Assembly: GCF_002834145.1 (NCBI RefSeq)
Contig: NZ_PHNT01000003.1
Location: forward strand, 124,247 to 188,246
Length of the DNA stretch: 64,000 nucleotides
Reading direction: 5' to 3'
DNA from: Roseovarius salinarum
GTDB lineage: Bacteria > Pseudomonadota > Alphaproteobacteria > Rhodobacterales > Rhodobacteraceae
Shown here: positions 1 to 7,970 of the stretch, in pieces
How positions within the stretch are numbered: position 1 is the first letter of the stretch
How the letters are laid out: the number at the start of each line of letters is the position of its first letter
Translations under genes and position numbers: made by a program
Notes under the pieces: model-generated
Databases searched by the model: none
What the model saw: only the letters and a program-made list of their open reading frames with translations
What the model was told of the DNA's origin: nothing

Positions 1-816
1 GGCGGGCGGCCGGCCCAGGAAGATCGTGCGGCACAGCGGCGCGTGGTAGCGCCGGTAGCAGCCGGAAATCTCGAAGAACGTCGCCTCGCCCGTCTCGAAG
101 GGGCGGCCGTTCCACGTCAGGTGGGACGCGGCGGCATCGGTCCCCGAGGGCATCAGCGGCACGATGGCAGGGTAGTCGCCCCAGGCGCCCTCGACCCCGC
201 GGATGCCGTCGCGGAAGACCTCGGCCACCACCTCGTGCTTGGGCACGCCGGGGTCCACCCGCTCCATCAGGCCATCGATGATCTTTTCGGAAATGGCCGC
301 GGCCTTGCGCATGAAGGCCAGCTCCTCTTCGGATTTCACGGCGCGCTGCCAGTTCACCAGGGCCGTCGCGTCGGCAATGGTGGCATCCCCCAGTTCGGCC
401 AGCAGCACCTGGTGCGCCTTGGCAGAGAAGTAATAGTTGTCCATCTCCACGCCGATGCGTGCCTGCCCGGCGCCGGCATCCTTCAGCCTGGCGGCAAGAT
501 CCTGCATCGGGTGGCGCACGGTGGACTGCACGAAATTGTCGGCGTAGGTCCAGATGCGGTCATCGCCCATCCAGACGGTGCGCAGCGCGCCGTTGCCGTC
601 CTGCCGGCGACCCCACCAGACGGGGTCGTCCTCCGCGAAGACGATCACGCCCTGGTGCACGTAGAACGACCATCCGTCATAGCCTGTCAGCCAGTTCTGG
701 TTGGACGGGTCGGTGACAAGCAGAACGTCGAGCCCCGCGGCCTGCATGGCGCGTTTCGTCCTGTCCAGTCGCCGCCGGAATTCATCATGCGAGAAGGGGA
801 GGTCTTTCCGGATCAT
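1..816 (-). CDS. doeA: Ectoine hydrolase DoeA/EutD (M24 family), 3' part cut by window edge
   Basis: Hydrolyses the ectoine ring to acetylated 2,4-diaminobutyrate, the first step of ectoine catabolism in the cytoplasm. The visible 272 codons start MIRKDLPFSHDEF and hold the creatinase-type N-terminal domain (DPSNQNWLTGYDGWSFY) and the beginning of the pita-bread fold (AVKSEEELAFMRKAA, then HLTWNGRPFETGEATFFEISG). The C-terminal metal-ligand half lies outside the window. The start at 816 is the only ATG near the upstream in-frame stop at 850-852. The gene is divergent from eutB. Identification rests on the M24 fold plus the adjacent eutB-eutC-doeX-doeC-doeD set. The deacetylase doeB/eutE is not visible and may lie to the left. 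Confidence 0.85.
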   Translation of the reverse strand, partial: MIRKDLPFSHDEFRRRLDRTKRAMQAAGLDVLLVTDPSNQNWLTGYDGWSFYVHQGVIVFAEDDPVWWGRRQDGNGALRTVWMGDDRIWTYADNFVQSTVRHPMQDLAARLKDAGAGQARIGVEMDNYYFSAKAHQVLLAELGDATIADATALVNWQRAVKSEEELAFMRKAAAISEKIIDGLMERVDPGVPKHEVVAEVFRDGIRGVEGAWGDYPAIVPLMPSGTDAAASHLTWNGRPFETGEATFFEISGCYRRYHAPLCRTIFLGRPPA

Positions 817-983
817 GTAGCTGTCCTTGTCGTTGCGCGGATGGCGCCACTAGAGGGATATCCCGGCGGGGCTGCCCCAACAAATACGTCGCGCCGGTGT
901 CGTTTTTGGCAAATTGCATGTCGCAGAGTTGACGGTAGCCTGATCCGGCCTCAACAGTGACAGCGATCCGTGAAGGGGTACAA

Positions 984-1985
984 ATGCAGCCCACGCTTGC
1001 CGATATTCATGCCGCGGCCAACGCGATCGCGGGTGTGGCCGACGCCACGCCACTGGTGCCCTCACCATTCATGGGCGCGCGCTGCAACGGGGATTTCCTG
1101 CTGAAGCTGGAGAACATGCAGCCGATCGGCGCGTTCAAGTTGCGCGGTGCGCTGAACGCCGTGGCCGGCGTGCCGGATGCCGCCGGTGTGACGTGCTGTT
1201 CCACCGGCAACCACGGGCGCGGCGTGGCCTATGCGGCGCGCCAGCGCGGACTGCGGGCGGTGATCTGCATGTCCGAGCTGGTGCCGCAGGTCAAGGTGGA
1301 CGGCATCCGCGCGCTGGGCGCCGAGGTGCGCATCACCGGCCGCAGCCAGGACGAGGCGCTGGCGGAATCGCGGCGGCTGGTCGAGGCGGAGGGGCTGGTG
1401 GAAATCTCGCCTTTCGACGATCCGCGTGTCATCGCCGGGCAGGGCACCATCGGACTGGAGATCATGTCGCGCCGTCCGGACATCGAGACGCTGCTGGTGC
1501 CGCTGTCGGGCGGTGGCCTGGCCGCCGGGGTTGCGTTGGCGGCCAAGGCGATCAAGCCCGACGTTCGGGTGGTCGGCATCTCGATGGACCGCGGCGCGGC
1601 GATGTACCAAAGCCTGCGTGCCGGACATCCGGTGGACGTGGAGGAGGTGCCGAGCCTCGCCGATTCCCTGGGCGGCGGGATCGGGGCGGACAACAGGCTG
1701 ACCTATCCGATGTGCCGCGACCTGCTGGACGGCACGATGCTCGTGACCGAGGAAGAGATCTATCACGCGATGCAGGTGCTCTATTACGAGGACCGGCTCG
1801 TGGCCGAAGGCGCCTGCGTCGTCGGGCTGGCGGCGGTCCTGTCGGGCAAACTGGCACCGAAACCGCCGGTGGCCACGATCGTGACGGGTCGCAACCTCGA
1901 CATGGAGGTATTCACCCGCGTCGTGACGGGGCAGGACGTGACGCTGGGCGACAAGATCGTGAAGGGGCAAGCCTATGGGACATGA
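984..1985 (+). CDS. eutB: Ectoine utilisation protein EutB (PLP threonine-dehydratase fold)
   Basis: Fold-type II PLP enzyme of 333 residues, placed by family knowledge in conversion of hydroxyectoine to ectoine together with EutC. The PLP lysine is K51 in GAFKLRGA, with the phosphate-binding STGNHGRG loop and the PLSGGGLAAG loop further on. I chose the ATG at 984 because GAAGGGG precedes it at a normal distance; an earlier GTG at 957 has no such site. A TTGACG at 929-934 could be a -35 element, with a poor -10. The stop overlaps the eutC start by 11 bases, so the two are probably translationally coupled. A generic serine/threonine dehydratase is the alternative, but the context argues for EutB. 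Confidence 0.88.
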   Translation: MQPTLADIHAAANAIAGVADATPLVPSPFMGARCNGDFLLKLENMQPIGAFKLRGALNAVAGVPDAAGVTCCSTGNHGRGVAYAARQRGLRAVICMSELVPQVKVDGIRALGAEVRITGRSQDEALAESRRLVEAEGLVEISPFDDPRVIAGQGTIGLEIMSRRPDIETLLVPLSGGGLAAGVALAAKAIKPDVRVVGISMDRGAAMYQSLRAGHPVDVEEVPSLADSLGGGIGADNRLTYPMCRDLLDGTMLVTEEEIYHAMQVLYYEDRLVAEGACVVGLAAVLSGKLAPKPPVATIVTGRNLDMEVFTRVVTGQDVTLGDKIVKGQAYGT

Positions 1986-2967
1986 CGTATGCATACTGAC
2001 CGAGGCGGAGCTGCGCGCGGCGGTGGGCCTCGACATCCCGACCGTCGACGTGGTGGAGGCCGCGTTCACGGCATTGGCGAAGGGTGGGGTGGTGATGCCG
2101 CCGGTGATGTCGATGGAACTGGCCGAGGCGAACGGCGAGGTGGACGTGAAGACGGCCTATCTGCCCGGCTTCGACGGGTTCGCGATCAAGGTCAGCCCGG
2201 GGTTCTTCGACAACCCCAAGCTGGGGCTGCCGTCGCTCAACGGGCTGATGATCCTGTTCTCGGCGCGCACGGGGCTGGTGCAGGCGCTGTTCCTGGACAA
2301 CGGATACCTGACCGACCTGCGCACCGCGGCCGCCGGCGCCGTGGCCGCCCGCCACCTTGCCCCCGAGACCGTGGAGACGGCCGGCGTCATCGGCACGGGT
2401 GTGCAGGCCCGGCTTCAGATGCAGGCCGCCCACCTGGTGCGCCCGTTCAAGACCCTGCTTGTCTGGGGGCGCGACCGGGAAAAGGCCGGGGCTTGTGCCG
2501 ATGAATTGGCAGAAAGCCTGGGCGTCGAGGCCCGCGTCGTCGACAGCGCGGCGGATCTGGTGATGGCCAGCCAGCTTGTCGTCACCACGACGCCCGCACG
2601 CGAACCGGTGCTTCAGGCCGATTGGCTGCATCCGGGCCTGCATGTGACGGCCATGGGCTCGGACCAGGAAGGCAAGAACGAGATCGAGCCGGCCGCGCTG
2701 GACCGGGCCGACCTTTACGTGGCCGACCGGGCCAGCCAGACCGAGGTGATCGGCGAACTGCGCAGCGCCAAGGCCGCCGGCCTGTGGACGGCTGGCCTGC
2801 CGGCGGAGCTGGGGCAGGTCATCACCGGCGACGCACCGGGGCGGCGCGGGGCGGATGACGTGACGATCGCGGATCTCACGGGCACGGGCGCGCAGGACAC
2901 GGCGATCGCCAGCCATGTGTTCAAGCTGCTCGAGGGAAGCGCGGCCGGCACCGTCATCTCGGCCTGA
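1975..2967 (+). CDS. eutC: Ectoine utilisation protein EutC (ornithine cyclodeaminase family)
   Basis: A 330-residue NAD-dependent member of the ornithine cyclodeaminase/mu-crystallin family, thought to act with EutB on hydroxyectoine. The substrate-binding half carries VDVKTAYLPG and the NGLMILFSARTG segment. The Rossmann nucleotide motif GVIGTGVQA follows near residue 140, then the conserved VTAMGSDQEGKNEI segment near residue 222. It overlaps eutB by 11 bases and is followed 2 bases later by doeX, which points to one transcript. A second ornithine cyclodeaminase paralogue in the window (59430-60347) lacks this ectoine context. Confidence 0.88.
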   Translation: MGHDVCILTEAELRAAVGLDIPTVDVVEAAFTALAKGGVVMPPVMSMELAEANGEVDVKTAYLPGFDGFAIKVSPGFFDNPKLGLPSLNGLMILFSARTGLVQALFLDNGYLTDLRTAAAGAVAARHLAPETVETAGVIGTGVQARLQMQAAHLVRPFKTLLVWGRDREKAGACADELAESLGVEARVVDSAADLVMASQLVVTTTPAREPVLQADWLHPGLHVTAMGSDQEGKNEIEPAALDRADLYVADRASQTEVIGELRSAKAAGLWTAGLPAELGQVITGDAPGRRGADDVTIADLTGTGAQDTAIASHVFKLLEGSAAGTVISA

Positions 2968-2969
2968 GC

Positions 2970-3452
2970 ATGCGGCTGGATTCGCGCGATATCGCGATCC
3001 TGCGCGTGCTCTCGGCCGAGGGCCGGATCACCAAGGCGGAGCTGGCCGCGCGCGTCGGCCTGTCGGCCAGCCCGTGCTGGGAACGCCTGAAGCGGCTGGA
3101 ACAGGCAGGGCTGATCGAGGGCTACCACGCGCGCATAAACCTGCGGAAACTGGGGCCGCATGTGACCGTCTTTGTCGCTGCGGAGCTGGCCGATCACACG
3201 CCGGCCAGCTTCCACGGTTTCGAGGACACGGTGCAGCACTACGAGGAGATCACGGCGTGCTGGGCGTTGGGCGGCGGCTTCGACTATCTCCTGCAGATCG
3301 TGACGACGGACATTGACGCCTACCAGCGGCTTATCGACCACCTTCTGGAGTCGCGGATCGGGCTGGCACGCTATTTCACCTACATCGTCACGAAGCGCGT
3401 GAAGGGGCCGGTTGCGCCGCCGCTGGCCTTGCTCACGGACACTGCGGACTGA
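2970..3452 (+). CDS. doeX: Lrp/AsnC-family regulator DoeX
   Basis: A 160-residue Lrp/AsnC regulator: N-terminal winged helix (SRDIAILRVLSAEGRITKAEL, with recognition helix around LSASPCWERLKRL), then a RAM ligand domain containing CWALGGGFDYLLQIV and RYFTYIVTKRVKG, a pattern I associate with DoeX proteins of ectoine clusters. It starts 2 bases after eutC and so is part of the eutBC transcript. It probably senses an ectoine breakdown product such as diaminobutyrate. A perfect 17-bp palindrome 37 bases downstream of its stop, before doeC, is a candidate operator. Confidence 0.85.
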   Translation: MRLDSRDIAILRVLSAEGRITKAELAARVGLSASPCWERLKRLEQAGLIEGYHARINLRKLGPHVTVFVAAELADHTPASFHGFEDTVQHYEEITACWALGGGFDYLLQIVTTDIDAYQRLIDHLLESRIGLARYFTYIVTKRVKGPVAPPLALLTDTAD

Positions 3453-3489
3453 CCGGCGGCAGTCGTTTCGACTGCAATTGGGGCAAAAT

Positions 3490-3506
3490 TCAGAAGATTC
3501 TTCTGA
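3490..3506. promoter_or_regulatory. Perfect 17-bp palindrome upstream of doeC, candidate DoeX operator
   Basis: TCAGAAGA-T-TCTTCTGA: 8-bp arms around one central base, lying in the unusually AT-rich 120-base gap between doeX and doeC, about 66 bases before the doeC ATG. Size and AT-rich character fit an Lrp/AsnC-type operator. Binding by DoeX is an inference from position. A role as a short transcript hairpin is also possible, but no U-tract follows. Confidence 0.45.
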
Positions 3507-3572
3507 TAACCAAGGGAAATTCAGCCCCGTCTTCTGGCGCGCTCCGTTACATCTTCGTCAAAAGGAGGTGTC

Positions 3573-5048
3573 ATGTCCGATTCAGCGATCTGGACCCGCA
3601 ACGGGGTCGATGACGCGCGGCTTGTCCGCAGCTTTTCATACGTGAACGGGAAATGGACGGGCGGCGACGCCGGTGAAACCCTGGCCGTCACCAACCCGGC
3701 CGACGGCGCACGCCTGGGCGAGGTGGCCAGCCTCGGCGCCGACCAGTCGGCAGCGGCGGTCGATGCGGCGCAGGCGGCCTTCCCGGCGTGGTCGGGGTTG
3801 TTGCCGCAGGACCGCTCGACGATCCTGCGCCGGTGGTTCGACCTGATGATGGCCAACCGCGAGGATCTTGCCCGCATCATGGTCCTTGAACAGGGCAAGC
3901 CGTTGTCGGAAGCGCGCGGCGAGATCGACTACGCCGCGAGCTTTGTCGAATACTACGCCGAGGAATCCAAGCGCCCCGACATCGAAGGTGTCACCAGTCA
4001 CCTGCCCGATGCCGAGGTCGAACTGTGGCTCGAGCCGATGGGCGTCGCGGCGATGATCACGCCGTGGAACTTCCCCTCGGCCATGCTGACGCGCAAGGCC
4101 GCGGCCGCCATGGCCGCGGGCTGCACGGTGGTCGCCCATCCCGCGCACGAAACCCCCTATTCCGCCCTGGCGCTGGCCGAGCTGGCCGAACGCGCGGGCG
4201 TGCCGGCCGGGGTGTTCAACGTGGTGACGGGCCGCGCCTCGACCGTGGTGCCGCCCTGGACCGCGGATTCAAGGGTGCGCGCGCTGTCGTTCACCGGCTC
4301 CACCGAGGTGGGCCGGCTGCTTTACCGCGAGTCCGCGGGCACCGTGAAGAAGCTGGTGATGGAGCTGGGCGGTCACGCGCCGGTCATCGTCTTCAAGGGC
4401 GCGGACATGGATACGGCGGTGGACGAGGCCATCAAGGCCAAGTTCGCCACCTCGGGGCAGGACTGCCTGGGCGCCAACCGGATCTATGTCGAACGCGCCA
4501 TCTATGACGAGTTCTGTGCACGGTTCACCGAGGCCACCAGGGCGATGACCCTCGGGCCGGGGATGGATGACCCCGACATCGGCCCGCTGATGAACGAAGC
4601 GGCGGTGAAGAAACAGGAAGATCACGTTTCCGACGCGCTGGAACGGGGCGCCAAGCTGGCCTGTGGCGGCGCGCGCGACGCGCAAGGCGCGCTGTTCTAC
4701 CAGCCCACTGTGCTGACCGACGTGCCCGACAGCGCCGCCATCATGTGCGATGAAACCTTTGGCCCCGTTGCCCCGATCACGCCCTTCGACACGGAGGAAG
4801 AGGTGATCGCGCGCGCGAACGCCACCGAATACGGGCTGGTCGCCTATCTGCATAGCCACGACCCGCGGCGCATCTACCGCGTGACGCGGGCGCTGGAATT
4901 CGGCATGGTGGCCGTCAACCGCACCAAGGTCACGGGTGCCCCCATTCCCTTTGGCGGTGTCAAGCAATCGGGACTTGGCCGCGAGGGTGCCCGGCTGGGG
5001 ATGCAGGAGTTCATGGAGATCAAGTACGTCTGCCGCGACTGGGCGTGA
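3573..5048 (+). CDS. doeC: NAD-dependent succinate-semialdehyde-type dehydrogenase DoeC
   Basis: Aldehyde dehydrogenase superfamily, 491 residues. In ectoine catabolism DoeC oxidises aspartate semialdehyde to aspartate; the family name is succinate-semialdehyde dehydrogenase. Visible features: MITPWNFPSAM, the FTGSTEVGR cofactor loop, the general base E264 in MELGGHAP, and the catalytic cysteine C298 in SGQDCLGANR. The consensus SSD version of this site is GQTC. The start has a very strong AAAGGAGG site. It lies 120 bases after doeX and may also have its own promoter around the palindrome at 3490-3506. The order doeC-doeD matches the ssd-atf pair of roseobacter ectoine clusters. Confidence 0.85.
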   Translation: MSDSAIWTRNGVDDARLVRSFSYVNGKWTGGDAGETLAVTNPADGARLGEVASLGADQSAAAVDAAQAAFPAWSGLLPQDRSTILRRWFDLMMANREDLARIMVLEQGKPLSEARGEIDYAASFVEYYAEESKRPDIEGVTSHLPDAEVELWLEPMGVAAMITPWNFPSAMLTRKAAAAMAAGCTVVAHPAHETPYSALALAELAERAGVPAGVFNVVTGRASTVVPPWTADSRVRALSFTGSTEVGRLLYRESAGTVKKLVMELGGHAPVIVFKGADMDTAVDEAIKAKFATSGQDCLGANRIYVERAIYDEFCARFTEATRAMTLGPGMDDPDIGPLMNEAAVKKQEDHVSDALERGAKLACGGARDAQGALFYQPTVLTDVPDSAAIMCDETFGPVAPITPFDTEEEVIARANATEYGLVAYLHSHDPRRIYRVTRALEFGMVAVNRTKVTGAPIPFGGVKQSGLGREGARLGMQEFMEIKYVCRDWA

Positions 5049-5084
5049 AGATCGACCGCCCGGCGCCATGGCCGGTGCCGGGAT

Positions 5085-5118
5085 GCCTCCGGCGGGAGTA
5101 TTTGGGCGCAAGATGAAG
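5085..5118 (+). repeat. Dispersed intergenic repeat, copy A
   Basis: Sequence starting GCCTCCGGCGGGAGTA and ending GCAAGATGAAG, sitting between doeC and doeD. Near-identical copies lie at 12470-12502 and, less completely, at 49903-49932, both in the opposite orientation. The left half contains CTCC-ggcg-GGAG, which can fold. A GC-rich inverted repeat (GGCGCGCC-type) follows at about 5121-5136. Confidence 0.75.
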
Positions 5119-5159
5119 AGGGCGCGCCGGCGCGCCCCGACGACATGGAAGGAAAACCG

Positions 5160-6530
5160 ATGTTGAAGAACGATCAGCTCGACCAGTGGGACCGGGAGAA
5201 CTTCTTTCACCCCTCGACGCATCTGGCGCAGTTCGCGCGTGGCGAGGCGCCCAACCGTATCGTCACCGGAGGGCAGGGCTGCCATATCGAGGACCGTGAC
5301 GGCAATCGGCTGCTGGACGCCTTCGCCGGGCTCTATTGCGTGAACGTGGGTTACGGCCGCACGGAAATCGCCGACGCGATCGCCGAACAGGCGCGCGAAC
5401 TGGCCTATTACCACGCCTACGTGGGGCACGGCACCGAGGCCAGCATCACGCTGTCGAAGATGATCCTCGACCGCGCGCCCGACAACATGAGCAAGGTGTA
5501 TTTCGGGCTTTCGGGCTCTGACGCGAACGAGACGAACATCAAGCTGGTCTGGTACTACAACAACATCCGCGGGCTGCCGCGGAAGAAAAAGATCATCAGC
5601 CGCTGGCGGGGCTATCATGGTTCGGGGCTGATGACCGGCTCGCTGACCGGGCTGCACATGTTCCACAAGAAGTTCGACCTGCCCATGGAACAGGTGATCC
5701 ATACCGAGGCGCCGTACTACTTCCGTCGCGACGACGTCGCCCAGAGCGAGGACGGCTTCGTGGCGCATTGCGCCGCCGAGCTGGAAGCGCTGATCGAGCG
5801 CGAGGGCGCCGATACCATCGCGGCCTTCATCGGCGAGCCGGTGCTGGGCACCGGCGGCATCGTCCCGCCGCCCAGGGGCTACTGGGAGGCGATCCAGCCG
5901 ATCCTCGAGAAGCACGACATCCTGCTGATCGCCGACGAGGTGGTTACCGGCTTCGGTCGTCTGGGCAGCATGTTCGGGTCGCAGCACTACGGGCTGAAAC
6001 CCGACCTGATCACCATCGCCAAGGGGTTGACCAGCGCCTATGCCCCGCTTTCCGGATCGATCGTGAGCGAGAAGATGTGGAAGGTGCTCGAACAGGGCAC
6101 CGACGAGAACGGCCCGATCGGACACGGCTGGACGTATTCGGCGCATCCCGTCGGCGCGGCGGCCGGCGTGGCCAACCTGAAGCTTCTGGACGACCTCGAC
6201 CTTATCGCCAACAACCGCGACACCGGCGCCTATTTCAACAAGGTGCTCGCCGATGCGCTGGGCGATCACCCCCATGTGGGCGAGATCCGGGGCGAGGGCA
6301 TGCTGGCGGCCGTCGAGTTCGTGAAGGACAAGGGCAGCCGCACCTTCTTCGGCCCCGACGACAAGGTGGGTCCGGCCATCGCGTCCGCGCTGGCCAAGGA
6401 AGGGGTGATCGGGCGCGCCATGCCGCAGGGTGATATCCTTGGCTTCGCCCCGCCGTTCTGCCTCACGCGGGCCGAGGCCGACGAGATTGCCGGCAAGACG
6501 GTGAAGGCCGTTGATGCTGTTCTCGGGTGA
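5160..6530 (+). CDS. doeD: Class III aminotransferase DoeD (diaminobutyrate transaminase type)
   Basis: PLP-dependent class III aminotransferase, 456 residues. In the Doe pathway it removes the amino group of 2,4-diaminobutyrate to give aspartate semialdehyde for DoeC. Visible: substrate/PLP motif GLSGSDANETNIK, the aspartate in LLIADEVVTGFGRLG, and the PLP lysine in ITIAKGLTSAY. I start at the ATG at 5160 because GGAAGGA precedes it by about 7 bases; an in-frame ATG at 5145 lies within that site. A putrescine:pyruvate-type aminotransferase would look very similar, and a polyamine-type ABC transporter follows, so the substrate is assigned from the upstream ectoine genes. Confidence 0.8.
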   Translation: MLKNDQLDQWDRENFFHPSTHLAQFARGEAPNRIVTGGQGCHIEDRDGNRLLDAFAGLYCVNVGYGRTEIADAIAEQARELAYYHAYVGHGTEASITLSKMILDRAPDNMSKVYFGLSGSDANETNIKLVWYYNNIRGLPRKKKIISRWRGYHGSGLMTGSLTGLHMFHKKFDLPMEQVIHTEAPYYFRRDDVAQSEDGFVAHCAAELEALIEREGADTIAAFIGEPVLGTGGIVPPPRGYWEAIQPILEKHDILLIADEVVTGFGRLGSMFGSQHYGLKPDLITIAKGLTSAYAPLSGSIVSEKMWKVLEQGTDENGPIGHGWTYSAHPVGAAAGVANLKLLDDLDLIANNRDTGAYFNKVLADALGDHPHVGEIRGEGMLAAVEFVKDKGSRTFFGPDDKVGPAIASALAKEGVIGRAMPQGDILGFAPPFCLTRAEADEIAGKTVKAVDAVLG

Positions 6531-6578
6531 CGGCGCCGGCTGTCGCCGAGCACGCACAGGTTGTCTTCGTGGGTGGCG

Positions 6579-6590
6579 TTGCGCGCGCAA
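6579..6590. promoter_or_regulatory. Palindrome in the leader region of the ABC transporter operon
   Basis: The 229-base gap between doeD and the transporter ATPase holds a perfect 12-base palindrome TTGCGCGCGCAA and, at 6664-6680, an AAGCGG-catga-CCGCTT hairpin. Either could be an operator or the doeD transcript end. No clear -35/-10 pair is visible, so the call is tentative. Confidence 0.3.
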
Positions 6591-6759
6591 GCGCAGCGCC
6601 GCCGCGCCATTTGCGCGCAGATTGGGCACCTGGGCGGCCGGCAGTGCCAGCCATTGCGAAAAAAAGCGGCATGACCGCTTGCAACGCGTGGACTTAGACG
6701 TTTTAGTTTAGCGCAAACGCGCCGGAAGCCGCGCGAGCAACGAAAACAGGGAGCTGCAT

Positions 6760-7863
6760 TTGGCAGACACGGACAACAACGATGCGTTCGTTGCCTTTGA
6801 ACGCGTGCAGAAGAGCTATGACGGCGAAACGCTCGTCGTCAAGGATCTCAACCTCTCCATGCCCAAGGGCGAATTCCTGACGATGCTCGGGCCGTCCGGG
6901 TCGGGCAAGACCACCTGCCTGATGATGCTTGCCGGGTTCGAGACCGCCACCCACGGCGAAATTCGCCTCAACGGCCGGCCCATCAACAACATTCCGCCCC
7001 ACAAGCGCGGGATCGGCATGGTCTTTCAGAACTACGCGCTGTTTCCGCACATGACCGTCGCCGAGAACCTCAGTTTCCCGCTGGAGGTGCGCAAGATCGG
7101 CAAGTCCGACCGGGAAGAGAAGATCCGCCGCGCGCTGGACATGGTGCAGATGGGCGATTTCTCGGGGCGCCGGCCGGCGCAGCTTTCGGGCGGCCAGGCG
7201 CAGCGGATCGCGCTGGCGCGCGCGCTGGTGTTCGAGCCCGAGCTGGTGTTGATGGACGAACCGCTGGGCGCGCTCGACAAACAGCTGCGCGAGCACATGC
7301 AGTTCGAGATCACGAACCTCGCGCACGAACTGGGAATCACCGTGGTCTACGTCACCCACGACCAGACCGAAGCGCTGACGATGTCCGACCGCGTGGCCGT
7401 TTTCGACGACGGCCGGATCCAGCAGCTTGCCGCGCCCGACACGCTTTACGAAAGCCCCGACAACAGCTTCGTGGCGCAGTTCATTGGCGAGAACAACACG
7501 CTGGCCGGCACCGTCAAGGAAATCGAGGGCGATCGGTGCATCGTCGAGCTCGACGACGGAGAGCTGATCGACGCCCAGCCCGTGAACGTCGAGAAGCCGG
7601 GCGACCGGACGCTGATCTCGATCCGCCCCGAACGGGTGGAAACGAACGTCGAGCGCCTGGGTGAAAACGCCCATACCCTCAAGGCGCAGGTGGCCGAGTT
7701 CATCTACATGGGTGACGTTTTCCGCACCCGGCTGAAAGTGGCCGGCAAGGAAGATTTCATCATCAAGACGCGCAACTCGGCCGACCAGAGACGCCTGCAG
7801 CCCGGCGAGAACATCGAGATCGGCTGGCTGCCGCAGGATTGCCGCGCACTGGATGCGGTTTGA
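6760..7863 (+). CDS. Polyamine-type ABC transporter ATP-binding protein (PotA-like)
   Basis: ATPase subunit of an importer, 367 residues. Walker A GPSGSGKTT, Q-loop MVFQNYALFPH, signature LSGGQAQRIALARAL, Walker B LVLMDEPLGALD and the H-loop YVTHDQTEA are all present, followed by a C-terminal TOBE-like domain from about residue 270. The start is TTG at 6760 preceded by AGGGAG six bases upstream; no ATG fits the conserved N terminus. It is the first gene of a five-gene operon with the binding protein, a DUF1330 protein and two permeases. The substrate is not readable from sequence; spermidine/putrescine-like cations are the family default. Confidence 0.88.
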   Translation: MADTDNNDAFVAFERVQKSYDGETLVVKDLNLSMPKGEFLTMLGPSGSGKTTCLMMLAGFETATHGEIRLNGRPINNIPPHKRGIGMVFQNYALFPHMTVAENLSFPLEVRKIGKSDREEKIRRALDMVQMGDFSGRRPAQLSGGQAQRIALARALVFEPELVLMDEPLGALDKQLREHMQFEITNLAHELGITVVYVTHDQTEALTMSDRVAVFDDGRIQQLAAPDTLYESPDNSFVAQFIGENNTLAGTVKEIEGDRCIVELDDGELIDAQPVNVEKPGDRTLISIRPERVETNVERLGENAHTLKAQVAEFIYMGDVFRTRLKVAGKEDFIIKTRNSADQRRLQPGENIEIGWLPQDCRALDAV

Positions 7864-7872
7864 CTTCGCCTC

Positions 7873-7896
7873 GGTCGCGCCGCTGCGGGCGCGACC
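7873..7896 (+). other. Intercistronic stem-loop before the binding-protein gene
   Basis: GGTCGCGCC-gctgcg-GGCGCGACC: a perfect 9-bp stem with a 6-base loop, 10 bases after the ATPase stop. It is followed by TTCT only, so it is not a textbook terminator. A stem here can protect the upstream message or uncouple the level of ATPase from that of the more abundant binding protein. A weak or partial terminator is the other reading. Confidence 0.6.
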
Positions 7897-7970
7897 TTCT
7901 GAGATTTCGCCGTTCTGCCCGTAACGCGAAATCCAACAATCCAAAACGGGAAGCAACTAGGGAGTACGTT

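Noticed and set aside
43..960. Plus-strand open frame of 305 codons
   Set aside because: It is antisense to doeA. Its translation is rich in Gly, His, Arg and Pro with no domain, while the minus strand gives a clear M24 protein.
4269..6629. Minus-strand open frame of 786 codons
   Set aside because: It runs opposite doeC and doeD, both full-length known enzymes, and reads as low-complexity GC-frame protein.
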